Notes: generated by a model from the letters alone, not told the origin. DNA of 11,646 nucleotides from an uncultured Roseburia sp. (GCA_934317215.1 CAKREH010000052.1:1-11646); one strand, 5' to 3'. Counted from the first letter of the stretch, positions 1 to 7,371 are shown. Program-made: numbers and translations.

Positions 1-75
1 TTGAAACCGCCGTGTACCGAACGGTACGCACGGTGGTGTGAGAGGACGGCGGTTAGTCACCGCCTCCTACTCGAT
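1..75 (+). mobile_element. 3' end of a group II intron (domains V and VI)
   Basis: Seen: bases 6-37 fold into a domain V-like hairpin, with a 9-bp lower stem (6-14 with 29-37), a two-base CG bulge at 27-28 on the 3' side, and a 4-bp upper stem closed by a GAAC loop. The lower stem holds a CGC triad (8-10) with the G paired to U, as in a domain V catalytic triad. Bases 40-72 form a domain VI-like hairpin (48-53 with 59-64, then 43-46 with 65-68) with A69 bulged out. That is seven bases from a CGAT end at 75, matching the usual branch-point distance and AY 3' terminus. The reverse transcriptase/maturase gene would lie upstream, outside the window. Intron class is not assigned. The exact end could be off by one or two bases. 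Confidence 0.75.
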
Positions 76-112
76 TGGTAGATAGGTTTGGATATCAAAA
101 GGTGGTTTTTAG

Positions 113-468
113 TTTTTTGAGTGGAAAATTGCATCAAGCCGAGGCTGTTCATATATATTGAAAAATGTTATGGTAATCACGTTTAACTATATTATGCACC
201 AAACGGTGACAGCAGCAGAGAAATAGAACCATATTATCTGATCTTTCAATGGAGCAGTTGGTATGTATGGGGATTTTGCAGGTTCAGAAAAGATTTCCGG
301 ATGTTTAAACTGAACCAGATGGATGCAATTACGCTGACTGAAAAGGAAGTGGAAAAACGGGATGTTCCAATGCCGGATATGTCAACGGAAAGGATTTTTC
401 CGGGATCCCTGCAGGTAAGCATCCATGCGATAAAGCAGATCGATGACACAGAAATAACCGAAGATTAA
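113..468 (+). pseudogene. Decayed WYL-domain (YafY-like) transcriptional regulator fragment
   Basis: Seen: reading from 193 to a stop at 466-468 gives a protein piece with EPYYLIFQWSSWYVWGFCR, then DFRMFKLNQMD and MPDMSTERIFPG. This is the characteristic core of WYL-domain regulators, which pair a helix-turn-helix with a ligand-sensing domain. Just upstream, the phase from 113 to 190 encodes a plausible lead-in ending ITFNY. Removing two bases (AT, 191-192) would join the two as ITFNYYAPNGD, so a 2-bp expansion in a TA-rich tract has frameshifted the gene. The N-terminal DNA-binding part is absent, with a stop at 110-112, and the normal C-terminal third of the WYL region is missing after FPG. 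The group II intron lies directly upstream and may mark where the 5' part was separated. The family call rests on motif recognition. Confidence 0.72.
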
Positions 469-490
469 AAAGGGAAAATGAGGTGGAACA

Positions 491-811
491 ATGGCATCAA
501 GTAAGGAATATTTACAATTTGTTTTAGGACAGTTAGCGGAGTTGGAAGAAATCTCGTACCGGGCTATGATGGGCGAGTTTATTATCTATTACCGTGGTAA
601 AATCGTCGGTGGCATCTATGATGACAGGTTGTTGGTAAAGCCGGTAAAGGCGGCGCTTTCCTATCTGCCGGAAGCCTCCTATGAACTGCCGTATGAGGGA
701 GCAAAAGAAATGCTGCTGGTAGATGAGGTGGATGATAAAGAGTTTTTACAGGGATTGTTCGTTGTGATGTATGAGGAGCTGCCGGAGGTGAAAGGGAAGA
801 AAAAGAAATAG
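491..811 (+). CDS. TfoX/Sxy N-terminal domain protein
   Basis: This 106-residue protein matches the TfoX N-terminal domain pattern. It has an N-terminal helix (FVLGQLAELEEISYRAMMGE), then a strand pattern FIIYYRGKIVGGIYDDRLLVKP typical of the family, and a C-terminal helix before a lysine-rich tail (KGKKKK). TfoX N-domain proteins are small alpha/beta proteins related to the competence regulator Sxy. Stand-alone Firmicutes members have no established function, so none is assigned. The start is supported by a GAGGTGG ribosome binding site about 6 bases upstream. It sits 22 bases after the remnant of a WYL regulator and converges with the sensor kinase gene on the other strand, with 63 bases between them. 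Length is normal for a single-domain member. Confidence 0.8.
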   Translation: MASSKEYLQFVLGQLAELEEISYRAMMGEFIIYYRGKIVGGIYDDRLLVKPVKAALSYLPEASYELPYEGAKEMLLVDEVDDKEFLQGLFVVMYEELPEVKGKKKK

Positions 812-857
812 GAAAGGAATCTAACTGTTCCGGTGAAAGTTAACAATCCTGTTATGC

Positions 858-888
858 AAAAAAGGAGCATGCCACTAGGCATGCTCCT
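858..888 (-). terminator. Intrinsic terminator of the two-component operon, overlapping the kinase stop codon
   Basis: An 11-bp perfect stem (863-873 with 878-888) closes a 4-base loop (874-877). Read on the minus strand, it runs directly into a tract of T (complement of the A run at 858-863). The kinase stop codon (complement of 875-877) lies in the loop, so the last kinase codons form one arm. On the plus strand there is no strong T-run, so termination of the TfoX gene from the other side would be weaker. Confidence 0.85.
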
Positions 889-2311
889 CCTGCTCTTTCG
901 CTAACGGCAATGTAAAGATAAATTCCGTGCCAACGCCTTCTGTGCTGATACAGTTGATATTTTCTCCATGTGCCTGGATGATCTCTTTTACAATGGAAAG
1001 TCCAAGACCGGTGCCTTTCTTGTCTTTTCCACGGGAGAGGTCTGTCTTGTAGAAACGATCCCAGATCTTTTTGATGCTATCTTTTGGAATACCGATTCCG
1101 GTGTCTTTGACAGAGACAAAAACTTTCTCGTTTTTTTCGGTCGTCTCGATCGTGATCGCCGAGTTTGCGTGGCTGAATTTGAGCGCATTGTCGATCAGGT
1201 TATAAAGTACCTGCTGGATCTTGCTGAAATCAGCGGAGACAAACAGGGTTTCGCCGCTTAAGATCAGGTTGAAACTGATATGTTTTTCCATGCAGATTCC
1301 CTCAAAAGTCTGTACCGTCATGCGGACCGTATGGTTGATATCGAAATTTGTGATATCGAGCATGACACCGTGTGAACCGAATTTATTTAATTCCAGAAGG
1401 CTCTTCGTCAATTTGTTCAGGCGTTCTGTCTCAAACAGGATGATGTTTAAATATTTATCCTGCATTTCCACAGGAATCGTACCATCAAGCATTGCCTCAA
1501 CATAGCCTTTGATCGAGGTCAGCGGGGAGCGGAAATCGTGTGATACATTGGACACGAATTTTTTCTGATCCTCCTCGAGTGTGTTCAGCTCATTTGCCAT
1601 ATAGTTGAGCGAGGCGGCAAGATAACCAATTTCATCGTTGGAATGGACATCGATCTTTGTTTCAAAATTTCCGGAGGCATATTCATTGGCACCCTGTGCA
1701 ATTTTGCGGATCGGGATGTAGACGATCCAGGTGAAAAGCGCTAAAACGACAAAGGCTGCCAGAAATAACAGTGCAAATGTCTGGTAGGAAAGATTTGTCA
1801 GCAGGTTGGATAAATTGACGATGGAGCTGACCGGTTTATGTATGATCACATAGCCGCGCACTTTATAATTTACGGTGATTGGTGAAAAAACACTTAAGGT
1901 TTCCGAATCAAAATGACCATAAAAGTTTCCGGTACGGTAATATTTATTTCCAAAATCAGTTACGTCAAAATCAGGAATCACTTCCGGCTCTGCATTTTCC
2001 ACTGGAGAAGTAGCAGAAGCTGTGTTTAAAAGGATCTGTCCCTGCTTATCGATAATCCAGATTTCGCTGGAAAGGTAAGTGCTTAGGGTGGAGAGCTGTG
2101 TTTTCATTTCCTCTAAAGTTATGGAACGCTTAAAATAGTTTTCCGCATAGTTAGAGGAAATCAGCGCAGACTCCCGGTAGAGCGTCGAGGCGTCCCGGCG
2201 CTCTAAGAAGTGAAACGTAATGTGGTAACCAAAGGTTGAAATAATAATAAAGCAGATCAGTCCATAGATCAGATAACCGCCGAGCAGTTTGGGGTAGAGT
2301 GTCCGTTTCAT
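875..2311 (-). CDS. Membrane sensor histidine kinase (HAMP, HisKA, HATPase)
   Basis: This 478-residue protein is the sensor of a two-component pair. One membrane segment lies at about 11-34, an extracytoplasmic sensing region at about 35-175, and a second membrane segment at about 178-199. A HAMP linker follows to about 248. The HisKA domain carries the phospho-accepting histidine H258 in FVSNVSHDFRSPLTSIKGY. The ATP-binding domain shows the N box (NLIDNALKF, about 371-379), the G1 box DTGIGI (403-408), the F box around DRFYK (418-422) and the G2 box GTGLGLS (433-439). All catalytic motifs are intact. The start overlaps the regulator stop as ATGA, implying translational coupling, and a terminator sits at the stop codon. 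The extracellular region has no signature I can name, so the signal is unknown. Confidence 0.95.
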   Translation of the reverse strand: MKRTLYPKLLGGYLIYGLICFIIISTFGYHITFHFLERRDASTLYRESALISSNYAENYFKRSITLEEMKTQLSTLSTYLSSEIWIIDKQGQILLNTASATSPVENAEPEVIPDFDVTDFGNKYYRTGNFYGHFDSETLSVFSPITVNYKVRGYVIIHKPVSSIVNLSNLLTNLSYQTFALLFLAAFVVLALFTWIVYIPIRKIAQGANEYASGNFETKIDVHSNDEIGYLAASLNYMANELNTLEEDQKKFVSNVSHDFRSPLTSIKGYVEAMLDGTIPVEMQDKYLNIILFETERLNKLTKSLLELNKFGSHGVMLDITNFDINHTVRMTVQTFEGICMEKHISFNLILSGETLFVSADFSKIQQVLYNLIDNALKFSHANSAITIETTEKNEKVFVSVKDTGIGIPKDSIKKIWDRFYKTDLSRGKDKKGTGLGLSIVKEIIQAHGENINCISTEGVGTEFIFTLPLAKEQEEHA

Positions 2312-3012
2312 ATATTTTTAACCTCAAATTTATAACCAATGCCCCAGACGGTCGAGAGACTCCAGCTGTCATTGTCCTTTATTTTTTCACGGAGACGTTT
2401 TACATGGACATCCACGGTGCGTGTGTCGCCAATGTATTCGTAGCCCCAGATGTGATCGAGAAGCTGCTCTCTGGTAAATACCTGGTTTGGCGAGGATGCA
2501 AGGAAATATAAAAGTTCTAATTCCTTTGGCGGCATGTCGATCGGATTATCCTTATAAATAACGGAGTAATTGGATAAGTTGACGATCAGATCCGGGTATT
2601 TCACACATTTTAATTCCGGCGCTGGCTCTTCGACTTTGACCGGCTGGTAACGGCGCAAAACAGCCTTGACGCGCGCAACAAGCTCCTTTGAATCGAACGG
2701 TTTCATGATATAGTCGTCTGCGCCAAGCTCAAGACCGAGTACTTTATCGAAAATCTCGCCTTTTGCGGAGAGCATGATGATCGGTACGCTTGCTTTTGCG
2801 CGGACTTCACGGCATACCTGATAGCCGTCGATGCCCGGAAGCATCAGATCAAGCAGGATCAGGTTCGGGCTGTACTGCTCAAATGCTTTTAAGGCTTCCT
2901 CCCCATCATTTACGATTTTTGTATCAAAACACTCTTTGGTAAGATAAAGAGAGATCAGTTCTGCGATATTGTTGTCGTCATCGACAATCAGTATTTTTTG
3001 CTTTGCTGCCAT
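2308..3012 (-). CDS. OmpR/PhoB-family response regulator
   Basis: This 234-residue protein is the partner of the adjacent kinase. The receiver domain (about 1-120) has the acidic pocket D11-D13, the phosphoacceptor D55 in LILLDLMLPG, the switch residue S82 (IIMLSAKGE) and the conserved K104 (MKPFD). The C-terminal half (about 135-234) is a winged-helix DNA-binding domain with the typical MPPKELELLYFL, FTREQLLDHIWG and RTVDVHVKRLREKI segments. A strong AGGAGG lies 7 bases upstream of the ATG. The end overlaps the kinase start by four bases. The gene follows mutS2 in the same direction after an 80-base gap in which I see no clear promoter or terminator, so it could be co-transcribed with mutS2. 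Regulated genes cannot be deduced from this window. Confidence 0.95.
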   Translation of the reverse strand: MAAKQKILIVDDDNNIAELISLYLTKECFDTKIVNDGEEALKAFEQYSPNLILLDLMLPGIDGYQVCREVRAKASVPIIMLSAKGEIFDKVLGLELGADDYIMKPFDSKELVARVKAVLRRYQPVKVEEPAPELKCVKYPDLIVNLSNYSVIYKDNPIDMPPKELELLYFLASSPNQVFTREQLLDHIWGYEYIGDTRTVDVHVKRLREKIKDNDSWSLSTVWGIGYKFEVKNI

Positions 3013-3092
3013 AAAATTACCTCCTGTTAGTTGTGTATTCTGTTTGTAAATCAGACGAAATGGTATTGCTTCGGCAGTGTATTTGTACGAAA

Positions 3093-5519
3093 TCAGTCTT
3101 TAAATTCAGCAATCGTTACGCCGGCATCACCTTCACCATACTCTCCGAGATGGAAAGATTTCACATATTTTAAACGTTTTAAATGTGCCTGTACAGCATT
3201 GCGCAGTGCACCCGTTCCTTTTCCGTGGACGATTCGCACGGATGGAATGTGTGCAAGGTAGGCATCATCTAAATATTTATCCAAAAGCGCGATCGCTTCG
3301 TCGGTGGTCTTGCCGATCAGGTTGATCTCTGTGGAGACGGATGCGGATTTGCTCATCTTGATCTTGCCGGCACCGGTACGGCCGTATTTTTTGCTGGTCG
3401 GGGAAGTTTCTTCCTCTAACAGGATCAGGTCGTTGATGTTGACAAGGGAGCGCAGAATTCCCATCTGTACATAAAGGTCACCCTTTGCGTTTGGCAGGGA
3501 GTGGACGGTTCCGTTTAAGTTCATGCTGATGACTTTGACGCGGTCGCCGACGCGGAGTTTCTTTGGAACTTTATGGTTCGGCGCAGCATTCTTTTTCTGG
3601 TCAGACATTTTTTTCTGTGCGTTGTTCATCTTATCGCGCAGTTTGGTACGCTCTTTTTCCATTTCGCTGACCGGAGCGTGTGCGGTGCCGTATTTATTGA
3701 AATTGCGGATCGTTTCGTCGGCGAGGTCTTTGGCTTCTTTGATGATATTATAAGCCTGCTCATTTGCCTCGCGAAGGATCTTGTCACGGCTTGCGTCTAA
3801 GCGTTCCTGTTTCTGCTCAAGCTGTTTTTTTAGTTTCTGGATTTCCTCTTTATACTGATTGATCTCAAGCTGTTCTTTTTCAATCGTGATCCGGCTCTTT
3901 TCAAGGTCCGCTAAAAGATCCTCAAAATTCATATCGTTTTCACTGATCCGTCCCTTAGCGTCCTCGATGATATCCTCGCTGAGACCGAGTTTGGTTGAGA
4001 TCGCAAATGCGTTACTCTTTCCGGGAATACCGATCAACAGGCGGTAAGTCGGGCTTAAAGACTCAACGTCAAATTCACAGCATGCATTTTCCACACCGGA
4101 TGTCTGCAAGGCAAATACTTTCAATTCGCTGTAATGAGTAGTTGCCATGACACGCGCACCGTACAGTTTTAATTTCGATAAAATGGAGATTGCAAGTGCG
4201 GCACCCTCTGTCGGGTCAGTTCCGGCACAGAGCTCATCAAAGAGCACGAGAGAGCGGTCGTTGACCTGGCTTAAAATGCGGGTAATGTTTGTCATGTGGG
4301 AGGAGAATGTACTTAAGGACTGCTCAATACTCTGCTCATCTCCGATGTCGGCAAACACCTCCTCGAAAATTCCAAGCTCCGAACGCTCGGAAGCAGGGAT
4401 GTGAAGTCCCGCCTGTCCCATCAATGTCAGAAGACCGACGGTTTTTAAGGAGACGGTCTTACCACCGGTGTTTGGACCGGTAATGATAAGCAGGGTAAAA
4501 TCTTCTCCGAGGCGCACGTCGATCGGCACTACTTTTTTTGCGTCGAGCAGTGGATGACGGCCTTTTTTGATATTGATCCGACCATCTGTGTTGAAGGTCG
4601 GGGCAACACCATTGTAAGTCTGTGCGAAGGCTGCTTTTGCAAAAATAAAATCAAGTTCCGTGAGCACGTTGTAATCGGTATGAAGCTGCATGGAGTATCC
4701 TGCCGTTAAGTTACTTAAGTTGGCGAGGATGACTTCAATTTCTTCTTTTTCCTTGATCAGGAGTGCTTTGTATTCGTTATTTAAGTTCACGACAGCGAGC
4801 GGTTCGATAAAGAGCGTGGAACCGGAGGAGGACTGGTCGTGCACCATACCGGGAACCTGCGATTTTGCCTCGGCTTTGACTGGCAGGCAGTAGCGGCCGT
4901 CGCGCATCGTGATGACAGTATCCTGTAAATAGCCGCGAGTGGTCGTGTTGTTGATCATCGAGTTCATCTGTGCGCGGATCTTATCGTTCATGCCGCGCAT
5001 GGATTTGCGGATGGAGCGGAGCGTGCTGCTGGCGTCGTCCGCGATCTCGTCCTCCGATAAAATGCAGCGGCGGATCTCATCACACAATGGTGTAAGAGGC
5101 TCGATCTGATCGAAAAATCCGGTCAGGGAATCGACTGGAAGTTCGTCTGTCCCGTCTGCTGCGGCAGGACGGTCCGATCCGGTGTGTCCGATGCTGGTGC
5201 GGGAAAATGCTTTTGAACGTTTTGCTGCCTCTAAGAGAGAGCAGACGCGCAGAAGTTCGGTGATGCTTAAGGATGCACCGATCTCTAAACGTTTCAGGGA
5301 GTCACGGATGTCGTGTACACCGGAAAAAGAGATGCGCCCGCCTTTAAAGAGACGGTTTAGGGCATCTTTGGTCTGTAACTGTAAAAGGTTGATTTCGTTT
5401 ATGTCTGTACCCGGTGTGAGGGTAAGACAGCGTTTTTTTGCGTCCTCGCTGGAGGCGTGCTCCGCGAGACGTGCGATGATTTTATTGTATTCTAATGTTT
5501 TTAAAACTTTTTCATTCAT
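3093..5519 (-). CDS. mutS2: MutS2 ATPase with C-terminal Smr domain
   Basis: This 808-residue protein has the MutS2 architecture: a MutS-like core and clamp region (about 1-330) and an ATPase with Walker A GPNTGGKT (348-355), Walker B LVLFDEL (424-430) and the ATTHYSELK segment (459-467). A long charged coiled coil follows (about 530-640), then a small KOW-like region (about 655-700, RVGDRVKVISMNLNGTV) and a C-terminal Smr domain (about 727-808) with HGKGTGALR. MutS2 proteins lack the mismatch-recognition domains of MutS; they are known to limit homologous recombination and, in Bacillus, to split collided ribosomes. The Smr N-terminal motif, often LDLR or LDLHG, reads INLIG here (732-736). 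A hydrophilic stretch at 111-130 looks like a linker insertion, which may explain the length slightly above the Bacillus protein. An AAGGA site lies about 11-12 bases upstream of the ATG. Confidence 0.95.
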   Translation of the reverse strand: MNEKVLKTLEYNKIIARLAEHASSEDAKKRCLTLTPGTDINEINLLQLQTKDALNRLFKGGRISFSGVHDIRDSLKRLEIGASLSITELLRVCSLLEAAKRSKAFSRTSIGHTGSDRPAAADGTDELPVDSLTGFFDQIEPLTPLCDEIRRCILSEDEIADDASSTLRSIRKSMRGMNDKIRAQMNSMINNTTTRGYLQDTVITMRDGRYCLPVKAEAKSQVPGMVHDQSSSGSTLFIEPLAVVNLNNEYKALLIKEKEEIEVILANLSNLTAGYSMQLHTDYNVLTELDFIFAKAAFAQTYNGVAPTFNTDGRINIKKGRHPLLDAKKVVPIDVRLGEDFTLLIITGPNTGGKTVSLKTVGLLTLMGQAGLHIPASERSELGIFEEVFADIGDEQSIEQSLSTFSSHMTNITRILSQVNDRSLVLFDELCAGTDPTEGAALAISILSKLKLYGARVMATTHYSELKVFALQTSGVENACCEFDVESLSPTYRLLIGIPGKSNAFAISTKLGLSEDIIEDAKGRISENDMNFEDLLADLEKSRITIEKEQLEINQYKEEIQKLKKQLEQKQERLDASRDKILREANEQAYNIIKEAKDLADETIRNFNKYGTAHAPVSEMEKERTKLRDKMNNAQKKMSDQKKNAAPNHKVPKKLRVGDRVKVISMNLNGTVHSLPNAKGDLYVQMGILRSLVNINDLILLEEETSPTSKKYGRTGAGKIKMSKSASVSTEINLIGKTTDEAIALLDKYLDDAYLAHIPSVRIVHGKGTGALRNAVQAHLKRLKYVKSFHLGEYGEGDAGVTIAEFKD

Positions 5520-5562
5520 AAGATGTGTAATTCCTTGTGGTTGAATTTTGTGGGTAAAAAAC

Positions 5563-5663
5563 TTAGTCCGCAGTGCCAGCCCGAAAAAACAGAGATTGCG
5601 CTGAGTTGACGGGGAGTTGTGTTTGACTTTAGTCCGCAGTGCCAGCCCGAAAAATCAGAGATT
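5563..5663. repeat. Two 35-bp direct repeats in the mutS2 leader
   Basis: Bases 5563-5597 and 5629-5663 are identical except for one position (35 bases each, starting TTAGTCCGCAGTGCCAGCCC), offset by 66 bases. The second copy continues into a hairpin: 5644-5653 pairs with 5662-5671 over 10 bases around an 8-base loop. The first copy has lost the matching arm. On the minus strand both copies read in one phase as FSGWHCGL, but that frame has no coding support. The pattern resembles a dispersed palindromic (REP-like) element present as one full and one partial unit, or a structured RNA leader. Confidence 0.8.
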
Positions 5664-5689
5664 TTCGGGCTGACGGGCATTCGCCCTAT

Positions 5690-5750
5690 CAAATGAGAAA
5701 AAAACAAAAAAGAGCCTGCAAGCAGTCTTTTTTTATTTTTCCCTCATTTG
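5690..5750. terminator. Long A/T-flanked inverted repeat, terminator-like, in the mutS2 leader
   Basis: CAAATGAG (5690-5697) is mirrored exactly by CTCATTTG (5743-5750). The interior is an A-rich arm, a short GC core (5713-5719 with 5722-5728, one mismatch) and a T-rich arm. The result is an imperfect ~60-base palindrome that ends in a T-run on either strand. It looks like a bidirectional intrinsic terminator, yet no gene obviously ends into it: mutS2 starts on one side and the HtrA-like gene on the other. If transcription of mutS2 starts near 5766 it would act as an attenuator, which is inference. Confidence 0.5.
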
Positions 5751-5773
5751 GCACTGCTCATTGCTTAATTCAC

Positions 5774-5803
5774 ATTATATCCCATTAATTAAGGGAATGA
5801 AAG
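5774..5803 (-). promoter_or_regulatory. Candidate mutS2 promoter with operator-like palindrome
   Basis: The minus strand carries a perfect TATAAT (complement of 5774-5779). There is no good -35 hexamer at 17-18 bases (TTTCAT at best). Immediately upstream, 5781-5795 (CCCATTAATTAAGGG on plus) is a near-palindrome placed in the spacer, where a repressor could block polymerase. Initiation here would give mutS2 a leader of roughly 245 bases. The weak -35 makes this provisional. Confidence 0.45.
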
Positions 5804-5824
5804 CCGGAAATGCAAAAAATAGTG

Positions 5825-5853
5825 TTGCAAGCGTATGTGTTTCAAACTATAAT
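5825..5853 (+). promoter_or_regulatory. Sigma-A type promoter of the HtrA-like gene
   Basis: TTGCAA at 5825-5830 (one to two differences from TTGACA), a 17-base spacer and a perfect TATAAT at 5848-5853. The predicted transcript start is near 5860, about 36 bases ahead of the ATG at 5896, with an AAGGAAGGG ribosome binding site in between. It is divergent from the mutS2 promoter candidate, about 45 bases away. Confidence 0.8.
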
Positions 5854-5895
5854 AAATAAGGTGCGGTTTTCATTTTTGTTAAGGAAGGGAAAATC

Positions 5896-7293
5896 ATGCA
5901 GGAGAAAGAGAAGGGTGGCTTTTCTTTTATTAATGAAAAGATTAAGGAGAAGCCGTTGAATAAAAAATATCTTATAAAAAAAGCATTGTTTACCGTAGTA
6001 CTTGCTGTAATTTTTGGTGCGGTGGCGGCGCTGGTGTTTAGTTTATTGCAGCCTGAGTTTTCAAACTGGTTTTACCCGGAGGAGAAACCGGTTGTTACGA
6101 TTCCGAAAGATGACGTCACGGAGACGGAGGAGTCAGGACAGGGCGATACACAGGAATCGTCGGAGCAGAAAGATACGCAGGACACAGAGAATGACGGACA
6201 GCAGGGAGAAAACGGGACAGCGGAGAATGGACAGCAGGGAAATGGAGAGACTGGGAATTCACAGCAGGAACAGGCAGAGCAGACCGGAAAAGATGTTTCA
6301 GATAATGATCTGCAGGAACTTGAACTTGCCGATTTTCAGAAGCTGCAGAATAAATTGTATGCCGTTGGAAAAGAAGCCAATAAGTCTATTGTAACTGTAA
6401 CCGGCGTAAAGAGTGACACCGACTGGTTTAACAATCCGTATGAGAGCAAAGGTCAGGCCTCCGGTATCATTGTAGCGGAGAACAGCAGGGAACTGCTTGT
6501 TTTGACAGAGCGCAAGGCGATTGCGGATGCACAGGAGATTTACGTTACATTTATTAATGATATTTCAGTGAAAGCCGAGATGAAAAAATACGATGGTAAT
6601 ACAGGGATTGCTGTATTGAGCGTAAAGGCTTCGGAATTGACGGAAAACACAAAGAATGCCATTGAGGTTGCAGTCCTTGGCAATTCGCTGACCGTTACGC
6701 AGGGAACGATCGCAATTGCAATCGGAAGTCCACTTGGGACAAATTATTCGATTTTGACTGGAAATATCACATCCACGACGAACAGTATTTCTACCATAGA
6801 TCATAATTACAGTGTATTTACGACAGATATTGTCGGAAGCAGCAACGGAAGCGGTGCGCTTGTCAATGTGGACGGTGAACTCATCGGTATCGTGATGCAG
6901 GGATACAGCAGTGCGGGCGATGAGAATACGCTGACGGCAATTTCTATTTCAGAGTTAAAGGCATTGATCGAGATGCTGTCCAACGGACAGGATATTCCAT
7001 ATATCGGACTTGAAGTGACAACGGTTACAGCAGCAATCGAACGTGAATATGAGATACCAAAAGGTGCATATATCAAAGATGTCTGTATGGATTCACCGGC
7101 AATGGCATCAGGACTTCAGAGCGGGGATGTTATCATAGAGATTGACGGGGACGAGATCCTTACTGTGGAAAATTATGAGAACAAGCTGCTTTCATTAAAG
7201 CCGGAAGATATGGTGGAAGTGAAGATTGAGCGTCAGGGTACAGACGGGTATACCGAAATCACATGTACGGTGGAAGTCAGTGTACTGCCATAG
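5896..7293 (+). CDS. Membrane-anchored HtrA/S1C-like protein with PDZ domain, probable pseudoprotease
   Basis: The 465-residue protein has a basic cytoplasmic N-terminus, one membrane segment (about 30-51) and a low-complexity Glu/Gln/Gly/Asp/Ser linker (about 70-135). A trypsin-like fold follows (about 150-365), then a PDZ domain (about 368-460, YIGLEVTTV and PAMASGLQSGDVIIEIDGDEI). The order is that of Firmicutes HtrA/DegP-like proteases facing the cell exterior. By eye alignment, the catalytic positions are not conserved. The His site (ILTNxHV) reads LTERKAI, with K207. The Asp before the LAVL strand is G237 in NTGIAVL. The GNSGGPL serine loop reads SNGSGALVN, with Gly318 at the Ser position and a serine one residue later. 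It may bind peptides or a partner through PDZ rather than cleave. A clear promoter and Shine-Dalgarno precede it. Confidence 0.85.
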   Translation: MQEKEKGGFSFINEKIKEKPLNKKYLIKKALFTVVLAVIFGAVAALVFSLLQPEFSNWFYPEEKPVVTIPKDDVTETEESGQGDTQESSEQKDTQDTENDGQQGENGTAENGQQGNGETGNSQQEQAEQTGKDVSDNDLQELELADFQKLQNKLYAVGKEANKSIVTVTGVKSDTDWFNNPYESKGQASGIIVAENSRELLVLTERKAIADAQEIYVTFINDISVKAEMKKYDGNTGIAVLSVKASELTENTKNAIEVAVLGNSLTVTQGTIAIAIGSPLGTNYSILTGNITSTTNSISTIDHNYSVFTTDIVGSSNGSGALVNVDGELIGIVMQGYSSAGDENTLTAISISELKALIEMLSNGQDIPYIGLEVTTVTAAIEREYEIPKGAYIKDVCMDSPAMASGLQSGDVIIEIDGDEILTVENYENKLLSLKPEDMVEVKIERQGTDGYTEITCTVEVSVLP

Positions 7294-7305
7294 TGATGTG
7301 AGCCG

Positions 7306-7371
7306 GATGCAGGCATGTGTTTTAGAAGCAGAAATGCGGATGCGGGTATGTATTTTAGAAGCAGAAATGCG
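7306..7371 (+). repeat. 33-bp tandem repeat, two copies, between the HtrA-like gene and yhaM
   Basis: Bases 7306-7338 and 7339-7371 are adjacent copies of a 33-base unit beginning GATGC and containing TTTTAGAAGCAGAAATGCG; they differ at three positions. A degraded third copy may follow (the run ATAATTTTAGAA around 7383-7395). The repeat fills most of the 126-base gap after the HtrA-like stop. I see no hairpin with a T-run and no convincing promoter here, so read-through into the next gene is possible. Confidence 0.8.

Noticed and set aside
246..449. Minus-strand open frame across the left edge
   Set aside because: The plus strand there encodes recognisable WYL-domain residues, so the minus frame is a shadow.
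841..854. Small hairpin TAACA/TGTTA after the TfoX gene
   Set aside because: The stem is only 5 bp and is followed by an A-run on the plus strand, so it is not a credible terminator.
968..1261. Plus-strand open frame opposite the sensor kinase
   Set aside because: It is antisense to a clearly conserved kinase catalytic domain and has no ribosome binding site or recognisable family; a shadow frame.
3013..3092. Promoter or terminator between mutS2 and the response regulator
   Set aside because: I looked for -35/-10 pairs and hairpins with T-runs on the minus strand and found none convincing.
5516..5707. Minus-strand frame of 63 codons with a repeated FSGWHCGL segment
   Set aside because: The repetition comes from the two 35-bp DNA repeats, there is no ribosome binding site, and it overlaps the mutS2 start and leader structures.
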